A DNA stretch of 64,000 nucleotides from Pseudomonas sediminis (GTDB lineage Bacteria; Pseudomonadota; Gammaproteobacteria; Pseudomonadales; Pseudomonadaceae): contig NZ_CP154631.1 of NCBI RefSeq assembly GCF_039555755.1, forward strand, positions 3,162,001 to 3,226,000, read 5' to 3'. Under the pieces are notes generated by a model that ran no database searches, was not told the DNA's origin, and was given only the letters and a program-made list of their open reading frames with translations. Numbering within the stretch: position 1 is the first letter of the stretch; each line of letters opens with the position of its first letter. This document shows positions 34,711 through 43,506 of this stretch, piece after piece. Both the position numbers and the translations under genes were made by a program.

Positions 34711-36657
34711 CTACTTTATCTCGTTGATATCATTGCGGCGAACAAGGCGAACCGTAGATACATAGCCGGCTTCATTGGAAAGGATAGGGTTAAGTTTTTT
34801 CATTCTTATAAGGTTGGCGGTGTGGCCAATGGGCGCGCCAAGAATTTCGTCCGCTTCGCAGAGACTGACGAATAGGTAGCGGTGCTCTTGGATGCGATGA
34901 AGCTGCTCCACCGGCACTAGGATTTTGCTACCTATACGAATGTACTTCAGAAAGTCACTTTGGATGTATCTCCTGGAAAAAGTCTGAGAAGACATGCCGA
35001 GCTGACCTGAAAAGCACTTGAGTGAGACCGTGCTCTTAAGCAGTGCTTGAGCATTTTTCACTGAGCTGTTAGTGAAATAGCGACCTGTCTTAAGGTTCTT
35101 TGATCGAATGAGGTGACCAAGTCGTTCGAGATGCTTCAAGTCGTGCACGCCGACACCCAGCGTGCGCGCCGTATCTGTGCTTGATGTAGATTCATCTCCC
35201 GAGCGGCTAGAACAACCAGCCGGTTTCCTGCCTGAGTTTGATTTGTAGTGAGCGAGATTTTGTAGCGTGGCCTGAACCTCGTCGGTTACATCATCTCGGC
35301 GATATATAGGTATTAGACCTTCATCAAACCCATGCCCAGAAACGGGAGCTATCCCGAGGTGAAGGAGCTTGGCGGAAAGGGTGGTTCTAGGAAGACTCAG
35401 ATCCGTAGCAAGCTGACCTACGAAAGCGAAGGTCGCTGAAAAATGGTCTACCGCAGCCGCCTGGAGCAGTCTCCTGCCATGAGCATCTTTCCTCGCCGAG
35501 GCGTGCATGAAGCCCTGCGAGTAGGCGCTACGAACTGCATCTGGGTATACGCCCAAGCGGACAGCGACCTCATCAATGGTGAGGTATGTACTGCAATCGT
35601 GGGTTGAGGGGCTCAAGGTGGAAGCATGCTTAGCTTCCGCGCTAGGCGCGGTCGACTGCTCAAGCAGCATGCATAGCTTCTTGGCAGAGTACTTCCATCG
35701 TGCTTCATCCCCCTTCGCGCGTTGAACCAAATCACGGGTCAGGAATGATCTGAGCTTGGTCGGTGAAACCTTCAGGGCATAAACCATCTCGTCCTGATAA
35801 AGCTGAAGTTCTGAGCAATTGCATGTCCCGCTTGCGTCGGCGATATCGGCTTTGGAACGAAGCAAGTGGTGTACTTGGCTTTTGACCCATGAATCCTCCG
35901 AGGCGATCCAAGGAGCGAGAAGTGGTCTCGCCGTAAGGCACGGGTAGAGGCGCTCGGATGCCTGTATCAGCTCCTCGAATACCCCCGCGTCACAATCGGC
36001 GACACGTGCAGCGGCTTCTACAATGCTCTGCGCTTGCTCATGGTGCTGGGTATACCGAAGGGCCTTCAGCGCATAAATGAATCGATCCAAAGCGGGCTGA
36101 TCTTTTCGCCTGAAGATGTTCAGGAGTCGATGGGAACTGTCCGCGTGAGTGGAAATTATCGGCGTAGCGCGTAGATCAAATCCGCACTGACAATGGGGGC
36201 CGGAAAGCTGGGTCCATCGGATACCCCGAGAGCATTCAGGGCACGCCGACACTAGCTTGCAAGCGTGATAGGGGCAGCTTTCTAGCCAGTTGAGATCCAG
36301 TATCGATGGATGGCTGCCTGACTGGATGCAGCCTGGGCAAAAGCTATACGCATCAGTCCGAATAATGGCCGCCGGCACGGCCAATCCCATCACCTCAACG
36401 GGGCTCTCACTTGTGCGTCCGAGCTGTCTGTAGAAACTCGCGAGAAATTGTGTGCTATTGAGGCCTTCATGGCTGGCCAACTGACTAGCAAGTTTTGAGT
36501 GCTGCATTTGCCAAGCGAAGGGTTGGCGTGACTCCTTCGCTCCAAAGGCTCTGGCCATTGCTGAAACTGAGCCAAACCCGTTCGCATGGGCGGTACGCAT
36601 CATTACGCTTCGGGGGCTCTCTTCATGACGGGCGTGGGCGAGGTGGAAAATTTTCAT
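34711..36657 (-). CDS. tniQ: TniQ/TnsD-like target-selection protein
   Basis: A 648-residue protein. The N-terminal TniQ domain contains zinc-finger cysteines and histidines: SFCPGCIQSG, LESCPYHACKLVSACPECSR and PHCQCGFDL. In Tn7, TnsD uses this domain to contact TnsC, and its long C-terminal part recognises the attachment site. Here too the C-terminal 350 residues are long, with several helix-turn-helix-like segments (LTIDEVAVRLGVYPDAVRSA, FSGQLGMSSQTFSRRYIQSD, LCEADEILGAPIGHTANLIR), suggesting sequence-specific DNA binding. Start overlaps the tnsC stop by four bases (ATGA). The likely target, by position, is the nrdB 3' end. Confidence 0.87.
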   Translation of the reverse strand: MKIFHLAHARHEESPRSVMMRTAHANGFGSVSAMARAFGAKESRQPFAWQMQHSKLASQLASHEGLNSTQFLASFYRQLGRTSESPVEVMGLAVPAAIIRTDAYSFCPGCIQSGSHPSILDLNWLESCPYHACKLVSACPECSRGIRWTQLSGPHCQCGFDLRATPIISTHADSSHRLLNIFRRKDQPALDRFIYALKALRYTQHHEQAQSIVEAAARVADCDAGVFEELIQASERLYPCLTARPLLAPWIASEDSWVKSQVHHLLRSKADIADASGTCNCSELQLYQDEMVYALKVSPTKLRSFLTRDLVQRAKGDEARWKYSAKKLCMLLEQSTAPSAEAKHASTLSPSTHDCSTYLTIDEVAVRLGVYPDAVRSAYSQGFMHASARKDAHGRRLLQAAAVDHFSATFAFVGQLATDLSLPRTTLSAKLLHLGIAPVSGHGFDEGLIPIYRRDDVTDEVQATLQNLAHYKSNSGRKPAGCSSRSGDESTSSTDTARTLGVGVHDLKHLERLGHLIRSKNLKTGRYFTNSSVKNAQALLKSTVSLKCFSGQLGMSSQTFSRRYIQSDFLKYIRIGSKILVPVEQLHRIQEHRYLFVSLCEADEILGAPIGHTANLIRMKKLNPILSNEAGYVSTVRLVRRNDINEIK

Positions 36658-37601
36658 TTTACTTTCACCCCGGAGATGATTTTAGTGAGCGACTCGTCGG
36701 TGAGACGAAAGGCATTGCCGCGATACAGAGCGGTGGGGATGACAGAGAGATCTGCGGCGCTGATCAGGTCGATAAGTTCGAAACTACCGTTGTTACGCAG
36801 CAGTGCGAGCCGGAAAGCATCGTTGAGGAGCTGGCGAATGCCATTCATGTTTCCGCCTGTCGTCAGGTACATCGCCTTAAGCGGCTGCTCTGTGTTCAAG
36901 CTAATGCACTTCTCGAATTCACCGATTTTCTTGATCGCTCCACCAAGCGCCCGCAAGGTCTTACTGAATACGGAGGCAGGGTCAAGCGCGGCGTAGGTGA
37001 AGTGATTCATTTGGTGCCGATACGGATACCGTCTGGAAAGCTGGGGATGTGCATTGATGATTTCTTCGCAGCTGGGAATACCAACAATCGCAACCGGAAC
37101 CAATGTTTCGTTCAACAGGGTGCGCACCCAATCGCAGACTTGTTCGCGGGATTTTTCTGCTCCCTTGCGAAGCAGGTTGTCGAACTCGTCAAGCACGATG
37201 AGCTTGGTCTGGCACGTTTGAAGAAGAGTGACCAGGCGCTTGAATAGCGTCGAGCTGTTGCCGGTCACGTTGCTGCATCCCAGCTCCTGCAACATCGACG
37301 TTGTGAGGCTCTTGGTCGTGGCGCCCGCTTGTAGAGAGCAGTAGAACGCTGGAACAATTTCGGTCGTACCTGCCTCCGTGGTGACAATCCGCCTCTCACC
37401 GAACTGGCTCAAGGCTATCCTGCAAGCCGTTGATTTACCCGTCCCTGGTTCTCCAGTCAGGAGCGCTGATGCCGGTTCTCCCCGTGTCGTCGTGGCTTCA
37501 ATGCTGCGGGTGATGCAACTCAGTGCATCGGCGTACTCAGGGTGGTTCACAACAAATTGTGCAAACTGCACCAGCTTGTCTTTGATCTCGTCGTTCATCA
37601 T
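36654..37601 (-). CDS. tnsC: TnsC/TniB-like AAA+ transposition ATPase
   Basis: A 315-residue AAA+ ATPase expected to bridge the target-selection protein and the transposase. Walker A is ALLTGEPGTGKSTACRIALS; Walker B is TKLIVLDEFDNLLRKG; QLSRRYPYRHQMNHFTY carries the arginine region. Size lies between TniB and Tn7 TnsC. Its start overlaps the transposase stop by one base (TAATG), showing tight coupling. Called by synteny and AAA+ similarity. Confidence 0.9.
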   Translation of the reverse strand: MMNDEIKDKLVQFAQFVVNHPEYADALSCITRSIEATTTRGEPASALLTGEPGTGKSTACRIALSQFGERRIVTTEAGTTEIVPAFYCSLQAGATTKSLTTSMLQELGCSNVTGNSSTLFKRLVTLLQTCQTKLIVLDEFDNLLRKGAEKSREQVCDWVRTLLNETLVPVAIVGIPSCEEIINAHPQLSRRYPYRHQMNHFTYAALDPASVFSKTLRALGGAIKKIGEFEKCISLNTEQPLKAMYLTTGGNMNGIRQLLNDAFRLALLRNNGSFELIDLISAADLSVIPTALYRGNAFRLTDESLTKIISGVKVK

Positions 37602-39520
37602 TACTTCCTAGGTAGTTCGAAGGTTTCGTAGTCGTCATCGTCATCAAGCGTGTCGTCAATAAGTTCAAGATCGATTTCCTCTGCAAGTTCGATGTGTTCG
37701 TTGATGTGTTGAACATCATCACTCAAGTTATTAGGGGCGGTAATGTTCTGTGTCTGGTTACTGCGAACATCACTGAGATGGGCGCGTTTACGTCGCGCAT
37801 TGTTCGCTGTGCTCTCGCTCAGGGCCTGCCAGATCCGGCGCAATGTCTGCCGAGCTTCTTCGCCTGTAAAGAGCTTTGCCTCTTCCTTAAGCTTTTTTTG
37901 TACCAGTTCGTGTTCATACATGGACAAGCCAAACTGATAGCTATGCACTCCATCTGCTTGATAGAACGTACCGCTGCTCGGATCTCGCACGTAGACAGTA
38001 CCGAGGTCCGTTCGGTCGTATAGAACTTCGACCTTTTGTGATGTCTTCAAATTACTTTCAATTATGGGTAGCCCCGGACCGGACCATGCCAGGTTCTTGA
38101 ACCGAACTCGACCGCGATTGATAGTGCAGAAGTGAGTCGAAATACAGATAAAACTCAGAGCCTCAGCTGTAAAAACTTTCGGCGGATTCATTTTGTCTAT
38201 GTATCGCTCCCACAGCACGTTTGCTGGCAGATAGCGATGGCCGTGACTCATTTTGTTGTAGTAGTTCAGAATCCAGTCATCGACGATCGCGCGAAACTCA
38301 TCTAGCGTCATTACCGCTTCGCTTTCGGAGTCATAGTCTCCCCGCATTGTTGGATTGGACTTCGTGGTTCCGCTCAACCCATGAATGAGTTGTAGATTCA
38401 AAGTGCGGAAAAAGCTCTCAACGTGGGGTTTTTGGTTAGGTTGGCCCTTCGAGCAGAAGCGAACGGTGAACCCAAGGCGGTTGGCCAAGGCAAGCAGAGA
38501 GGCGTTGTAGAACTCTGGCCCGTTATCTACGACTAGCTCTTCCATGAGTCCGGCGGGGGAGCCATCCTCGCGCACGCGCAACGCATGACTCAGCGCGCTG
38601 GCGGTTTTTTCGAAACAAGGCGGAGTGAACGAAAGGCTCCAGCCAATAACCGAACTGGTTAGTACTTCTAGCAATACGGTTAGGTAGGCACGTCCTATGT
38701 AGATGCCATCCTCACCAACCAGGTGAATGTCTACTTCCTGAGTGTCCGCCTCGACCCTGCTCAATAGCCTTTCAGGGACGTGGATTCCTTTGCCGAAGCC
38801 ATACTTTTTAGCTGCTGCTCTTGAGCCAAGTCGGGCGCGGTCCACGTCGTAGCTGTTGAGTGCTTTTAGCGCTCGGTAAAAAGTCGAAGCGGACGGTACG
38901 TCCAGCTTGCTTTCGGAGTGCAGGTTCAGCTCTTCCAGGTGAGATACGAACAATTTGTAGACCATCAGTGCAGGCGGCTTTGTGCTCTTCAAATAGTGAT
39001 GGCGGATATAGTCCTGCATGACTTCCAGGGACTCTTGGCTCAACCGCTTGGCGCGTAGCTGCTTACCTGTTGCCAGATCGACAAGGGCGAGCGTGCTTTT
39101 TCCGTTTGCCAAGAAGAGCTTTACTTGCTCGTATAGCTTGGTGTACTTCGGCGGTTTTGGATCTCCCAACTCAGCGGCCATCGTCGCTACCGCAGCGAGA
39201 GTCTTTTCGCGTGGGAGCGAACCATGAAACATCTCTATAAGATTCTGGATGTAGTAGGACATGTGGTCGAGCTTGAGACGCTGAGCTGCGTCTAGCCTCA
39301 CCAGTTGTAGGGCCTTTTGTTGATCCATCAGGGCGCTGCTGATTGGTACGAAACGGCCTTGGCGGATGAGCTGATCCACTTCTGTCTCAGGAAGGTACAA
39401 GGCGCCTTTATGGTTCACACCACGCATGAATATGCGTCCGTTGGCCTGATCGATGACCTCGACCAAATCCCCGTTCAGTTCGTACCGTGCCCCGATTTGT
39501 ACAGTGTGCTGGTTCGGCAT
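37601..39520 (-). CDS. tnsB: TnsB/TniA-like DDE transposase
   Basis: A 639-residue Mu-type transposase with an rve catalytic core. The DDE triad is visible as Asp in TQEVDIHLVGEDG (about residue 264), Asp in ELVVDNGPEFYNAS (about 332) and Glu in KPHVESFFRTLN (about 368). A Mu-transposase C-terminal domain follows (MSHGHRYLPANVLWERYID), and the tail is acidic (DLELIDDTLDDDDDYETF), likely a TnsC contact as in other family members. It should bind the end repeats and join 3' ends to target DNA. It lies three bases after tnsA. Confidence 0.92.
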   Translation of the reverse strand: MPNQHTVQIGARYELNGDLVEVIDQANGRIFMRGVNHKGALYLPETEVDQLIRQGRFVPISSALMDQQKALQLVRLDAAQRLKLDHMSYYIQNLIEMFHGSLPREKTLAAVATMAAELGDPKPPKYTKLYEQVKLFLANGKSTLALVDLATGKQLRAKRLSQESLEVMQDYIRHHYLKSTKPPALMVYKLFVSHLEELNLHSESKLDVPSASTFYRALKALNSYDVDRARLGSRAAAKKYGFGKGIHVPERLLSRVEADTQEVDIHLVGEDGIYIGRAYLTVLLEVLTSSVIGWSLSFTPPCFEKTASALSHALRVREDGSPAGLMEELVVDNGPEFYNASLLALANRLGFTVRFCSKGQPNQKPHVESFFRTLNLQLIHGLSGTTKSNPTMRGDYDSESEAVMTLDEFRAIVDDWILNYYNKMSHGHRYLPANVLWERYIDKMNPPKVFTAEALSFICISTHFCTINRGRVRFKNLAWSGPGLPIIESNLKTSQKVEVLYDRTDLGTVYVRDPSSGTFYQADGVHSYQFGLSMYEHELVQKKLKEEAKLFTGEEARQTLRRIWQALSESTANNARRKRAHLSDVRSNQTQNITAPNNLSDDVQHINEHIELAEEIDLELIDDTLDDDDDYETFELPRK

Positions 39521-39523
39521 GCT

Positions 39524-40174
39524 TTACCCCCAGAAAACCCGGCTGCTGGTAGAAATTGGTTTGTCCCAGTTGCAGCGCAACTCTTGTTCAAAAAGCGCCG
39601 CAGACAGCGAGGCTGGAGAGGGAGGTGAGGGCAACGCCAGAAGGTCACCAATTTGCATGGGGGCTTTCAGCATGCTGAGCTGATCGCGCAGATAAGCCCG
39701 CTCAATTGGTGTCACGCCACGGGCCTGCGAGTAGGTCTTGATCAGGTTATTCAGCCGAGGCTGCTGGCGAATTTGGCTATCAGTGAGCAGTTGGAAGCGC
39801 TGCCCGCGCTTATGGAGGAATTCTTCTGCCGCGCGATACAGGGCTAGGTATTTGGGCTTGCGGTAGACGTTGTCTGGTTTGACTTCAACAAACGTGGTCG
39901 AGCCGTCCGAATAGAGAACCTCGAAGTCCGGTACATATGTACGGATCTTGCCCTCGACTTCCAGGACAAGCCGTTCGGGTTGCGGGCGATAGCTGATGAC
40001 GTCCTTATCGTACTCCCAGTGGAAGCATGCATCTGCTTCCAGGCGTACTTCACAGACAATGGATTCGCCGTTCTTTCGAGAGGGGAAAATGGTTGTTTGT
40101 TTGCCAAACTGGCTGCGTTTTATGTTTCTTAGGGGCGAAGCTGTTTCGCCGCCATTAATCCGGAGTTTTTTCAT
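39524..40174 (-). CDS. tnsA: TnsA-like endonuclease
   Basis: A 216-residue protein of the TnsA type, which cuts the 5' ends of Tn7-like elements so that they move by cut-and-paste. The restriction-endonuclease-like core shows Glu in CEVRLEADACFHWEY, Asp in RTYVPDFEVLYSDG and the lysine in TTFVEVKPDNVYRKP, i.e. an E-PD-ExK arrangement. The C-terminal part (TPIERAYLRDQLSMLKAPM) matches the TnsC-interacting tail region. First gene of the four-gene operon. Its presence separates this element from Tn5053/Tn402 types, which lack TnsA. Confidence 0.87.
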   Translation of the reverse strand: MKKLRINGGETASPLRNIKRSQFGKQTTIFPSRKNGESIVCEVRLEADACFHWEYDKDVISYRPQPERLVLEVEGKIRTYVPDFEVLYSDGSTTFVEVKPDNVYRKPKYLALYRAAEEFLHKRGQRFQLLTDSQIRQQPRLNNLIKTYSQARGVTPIERAYLRDQLSMLKAPMQIGDLLALPSPPSPASLSAALFEQELRCNWDKPISTSSRVFWG

Positions 40175-41059
40175 GATGTTTGCTCGATATGAGTGGACTA
40201 GAGGTTGGTAGCCGTTTTTGGGCTTGTCAAACAGGTAGCTGGATTAATCGGCATAACATCATGGGTTTTCTCCTTGCTGCACGTTTGCTGTATTGACAAC
40301 TTGAAAGTTGCACAAGTTAATCAATGACTTAGACAGTTTTATTTTATTGTCCCGCAGGGAGTTTCCGAGTTCTAAATCTGACGAACGGGCACAGAAAAAA
40401 TCAGCGTAAATGCACTGTTCGAGAATAGAAGCGTTCGGAAGATGGTAGACGGCCAAAGATGGCCGAACATCCCAGTGAGGGATTCAGAAGAGGCGTAATA
40501 ACGAGGGGAGGGAGTAGCAAGAGTGTTGCATCAGAGAGCTTCGCATTTGCTGGTCGGATTGACCTGATGCCTTCAAATACTAACAACTGTTTTCCGAAAA
40601 GTCAATAGCTAAGTTGCTCCCGATGTGACCTGCCGACTGCGCACTTGCCCGCGCCAGAGGGCCTGAAGTGCCCGTGCTATGTGGCTTTCACTCACAAGGC
40701 GAGCTAGGTCAGCTAGGTCTTTGAGGCCTCTGGTGTCGCTCTGTCGTGAAAGGCTGTTGCTACCTTGAAGCTCTTTGTGCAGTCCTTCTTCAGTGAAAAA
40801 TGAAACGCTAACTGATGATGCGATTTTTTAGTTGGTCGTGAGTTGACACACAGATTTGATCGACTAAGTTCTTTTTATGTTTTCCAAATCTTAAGTTGGT
40901 AGCAGACCAAAAGCGCACTACTCAGCTGCATTCACATTGTATGTCTCGCCATCTGTTTTGGGACGGTGCCTCAAATCAGTGGTAGGTGCTTTTGAGCCCA
41001 TTTAGCGTGCTCATGGTGTTGGACGGTTGTTGTATGGTCGGCGATGGTTAGGAGGGGAA
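40175..41059. other. Long non-coding stretch upstream of tnsA
   Basis: About 885 bases without a supported gene. It must contain the tns operon promoter. I looked for copies of the end repeat here (as in Tn7, where tnsA is close to an end) and found none convincing. Short frames such as 40259-40456 lack ATG starts with ribosome binding sites. Confidence 0.5.
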
Positions 41060-41398
41060 ATGCTTATGCCAGGCAAAACAGCACTACTTGTTAATGCGCT
41101 GCTAGAGGAATACCCAGAGTATGTGATCACCGGATATTTGACAGATGTTTACATAAGCGCCTATTGCGCTGTTGGCTACGTCTATAAGCACGCTCAATAT
41201 GAAAACGGCAGAAAGATGTTGACCGAAGAGATCAGCAAGGTCATCGAGTTTGAGCACAGGTACATGATTGAGACTGTTGATGGTGAGCGGCTTTTACTTG
41301 TGAATTTTCATTCGTGTGGTGGGCGAAAGTCGTTGATGTTCCTTCTGGAACTATTCAGTAGCGGCGCAATGTCTGGGTCGAGGTACTGCGTGCAATGA
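41060..41398 (+). CDS. Hypothetical cargo protein
   Basis: A 112-residue protein beginning MLMPGKTALLVNALLEEYPE with a strong ribosome binding site (AGGAGGGG) just upstream. It includes YITGYLTDV-like and VIEFEHRYMIETVDGERLLL segments and no cysteine motif or membrane helix. I recognise no family. It is the first cargo gene after the tns operon, in the opposite orientation. Confidence 0.55.
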   Translation: MLMPGKTALLVNALLEEYPEYVITGYLTDVYISAYCAVGYVYKHAQYENGRKMLTEEISKVIEFEHRYMIETVDGERLLLVNFHSCGGRKSLMFLLELFSSGAMSGSRYCVQ

Positions 41399-41557
41399 CA
41401 GAGTGCAATCGAACGGAGATACACATAACACTGTTTCGGTTGGATGGCGGGACGACCCCTCTGCCTCTGACGCTAGGAGTGATCGTGATGGAGAGTCCGA
41501 GTCGGAACGGCGTTATTCACTGCGCGGTGTGCGACAGTGACACGCGTGTGCTTGGCT

Positions 41558-42172
41558 ATGCATGAACAACTAGATGCGCTGCTGTGTCAGCGATATCCCG
41601 CGATTTTTTCAGTTGATGATTTCAGTGCTCTGCCGGTGTTCGGCTTTGAGTGCAGTGATGGCTGGTTCACGCTAATCGAGGCGGCGTGTGCATTGATTCA
41701 GCATCACGTCGATACTACGGGCGCTCAGCAACTGGTGGCGACGCAGGTGAAGGAAAAATTTGGTGGGCTGCGCTTCTATTACCGACACGGGGGCGATTAC
41801 GCAATACCTGTAATCGGGCTTGTTGAGCTGCTATCGACGCACGTGTGTGAGGTATGTGGCGCCTTGGGCGAGGGCGTGTCGCTCTTTGGTTGGATGCAGA
41901 CGCGTTGCCTTGAGCATGCGAAAGCGATTGTGTATGAGGAACCGCTCATGGCGGTCATTAGGGAAAATCTCGTACTAGCCCCGCCGATGGGCGCACTGCT
42001 GGGGGCCTCGCTGGAATGCTTCGCCCTCGATGACCAAGCTGCTGCCCGCTGGTTGACCAAGCCTGCCCTGGCTTTGGGGAATATCGCGCCATTGGCGCTG
42101 GCTGGATCTCTCGATGGGCAACAGCAAGTACTGACGCTGATCGGCCGCCTGGAGCACGGCATCACGCCGTGA
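41558..42172 (+). CDS. Zinc-finger-like domain fused to a DUF2384 (MbcA/ParS-type) domain
   Basis: A 204-residue two-domain protein. The N-terminal 125 residues contain FGFECSDGWFTLIEAACALI, TQVKEKFGGLRFYYRHGGDY and STHVCEVCGALGEGV, a pattern known from phage- and island-borne proteins of unknown role. The C-terminal part, LGASLECFALDDQAAARWLT then KPALALGNIAPLALAGSLDG and VLTLIGRLEHG, matches the toxin-binding domain of MbcA/ParS/Xre antitoxins (partners of RES toxins). No RES toxin gene follows. The start is uncertain: ATG at 41558 or GTG at 41537. Confidence 0.7.
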   Translation: MHEQLDALLCQRYPAIFSVDDFSALPVFGFECSDGWFTLIEAACALIQHHVDTTGAQQLVATQVKEKFGGLRFYYRHGGDYAIPVIGLVELLSTHVCEVCGALGEGVSLFGWMQTRCLEHAKAIVYEEPLMAVIRENLVLAPPMGALLGASLECFALDDQAAARWLTKPALALGNIAPLALAGSLDGQQQVLTLIGRLEHGITP

Positions 42173-42176
42173 TGCT

Positions 42177-42243
42177 CTGGTTGTAAACCTTGTACGTTGC
42201 GTAAATCGAAGAGGTTTACGCAACGTACAAGGTTTACAACCAG
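42177..42243. repeat. Perfect 29-bp palindrome with 9-base loop
   Basis: Arms at 42177-42205 and 42215-42243 are exact complements, beginning CTGGTTGTAAACCTTGTACG and separated by TCGAAGAGG. It starts five bases after the stop of the DUF2384 fusion gene. It is AT-balanced and has no T run, so it is not a typical rho-independent terminator. Confidence 0.93.
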
Positions 42244-43050
42244 AAACTGGAATACCTAGAGGGCGGTCACGTTGCTCGCGGGCCGGCTCAGAGTTCGCCT
42301 CACTAAGGCGTTGACGCCGCCGCTCGTTCACCCGGCAGGCCTGGGACGGGCGTTGGCGGTAGTGATGGAGTTGGTGACCGCCGATGCCCTTAGTCTAGAG
42401 CGGGAGCAACTTGACTCTGCGTGCGAGGTGCTTGGGAGTAATCGGAGCGCTAGTTGTAGCCATACACCCGATATGACACCCATTTACACCCATTACTCTA
42501 GTTTCTGAACCGTGAAGCCTACGTCTGTGTCGTTACTACTCTGCGAGAACTGCACAATGCTTATTATCAGGACCTTGTGGCCCAAGGTGGTGGAGCTTGT
42601 GCTATCTACAGCCGTGGGCTGGTATGACACGCTAGCTATCGTTCGGGTTGTTCACGAGCCCCTAGCATTCTTCGCAAACGACCTTTTGGGTGCATCGTAT
42701 TGGTTCTCGTCCTCTGTAATCGGTCTTTGGGCAGCATCCGCTCGATCTTGTGCAAAGCCAAACGGGGCGCCAATAGATCCTTAAACTGCTCGAAGGCGTC
42801 AGCAGCAAGCCTGTTCTGGATTGATGCACTGCTAGGTCGGATAGCTGTTTGGAGCCGCCATAGTGTGTGGCAGGGTTTGCTTGGTATAAGTCCTAACCAA
42901 TGCAGCATTTGTGCTTCATTTTGAGTCTAATGCAGCATACGTGCTTCAAAATACGCGAATTGCATCATATATGCTGCGTAGGCCGATGCGGATTAAGCGA
43001 CCCGTAGCGGATTTTCAAGTGGTTATTGCAGTTGCAAGGTAAGGTTTCCG
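42244..43050. other. Gap before the XRE regulator gene
   Basis: About 800 bases without a supported gene apart from the operator-like repeats near 42901. Small frames on both strands (for example 42636-42908 minus) have no ribosome binding site or domain. The stretch may hold decayed cargo. Confidence 0.45.
42901..42978. promoter_or_regulatory. Three operator-like palindromes at 30-bp spacing
   Basis: Related 18-base sites at 42901 (TGCAGCATTTGTGCTTCA), 42931 (TGCAGCATACGTGCTTCA) and 42961 (TGCATCATATATGCTGCG), each an imperfect dyad of half-site GCAGCA/TGCTKC. The period is exactly 30 bases, about three helical turns. They end 73 bases before the XRE regulator start, so autoregulation by that protein is the simplest reading. 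Confidence 0.78.
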
Positions 43051-43431
43051 ATGAGAACAACATTGCTTGATCAGATTCTTAGGCGCAGAAAAGCCTTGAA
43101 GATTCGATCTTCTGACATGACTCTGCTAGCAGGTATCAATCGTCAGCAATATGAAAAAATTGAAAAAAGCGGGAATCCAAGCCTGATTACGTTGGATAAG
43201 ATTGCTGAGGCGCTGGACGCCGAACTGATGCTTATTCCTAAAGAGACGTTAGGTGCGGTCAGAAAAGTTTTAGCTATTTCCACCAATCCATCACAGACTT
43301 TGTTGGCCAGCAAATCTACAGTTGAAGAAAGTCTCTATCGGGCTGTGGATTCATCAGATAGCGAGGGGCTGGGTACCAGCCATGATGACCTTATCGCAGA
43401 TCCATGGGCCCTGATTGAGGGGAAGAGGTAG
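43051..43431 (+). CDS. XRE-family transcriptional regulator (HipB-like)
   Basis: A 126-residue protein with an N-terminal HTH_XRE domain (LLDQILRRRKALKIRSSDMT, LAGINRQQYEKIEKSGNPSL, ITLDKIAEALDAELMLIPKE) and a C-terminal tail ending in DDLIADPWALIEGKR. The domain resembles HipB-type antitoxins, and tails of this kind occur next to HipA-like kinases, but no HipA gene is found beside it. AAGGT precedes the ATG. The three palindromes upstream are its likely operators. Confidence 0.8.
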   Translation: MRTTLLDQILRRRKALKIRSSDMTLLAGINRQQYEKIEKSGNPSLITLDKIAEALDAELMLIPKETLGAVRKVLAISTNPSQTLLASKSTVEESLYRAVDSSDSEGLGTSHDDLIADPWALIEGKR

Positions 43432-43506
43432 CTCAATCTTAAATCAGTATCCACTCAGTTTGGGAAAGACCACTGTGCACATGATTTTCTAGCGATAGAT
43501 ATCCAA

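Noticed and set aside
40175..40620. A second transposon end upstream of tnsA
   Set aside because: Motifs there (for example TTGACAACTTGAAAGTTG) do not match the repeats at 34.5 or 63.3 kb and show no regular array.
42177..42243. Palindrome as an integron attC site
   Set aside because: No GTTRRRY-type ends or integrase are present, and the arms are perfectly paired without the extrahelical bases of attC.
42636..42908. 90-residue minus-strand frame before the XRE gene
   Set aside because: No start signal or family resemblance, and it runs into the operator repeats.
42901..42978. Three units of 30-bp period as a mini CRISPR array
   Set aside because: The conserved part is itself palindromic and only about 18 bases, the intervening bases are short, and no cas gene is near. 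Operators fit better.
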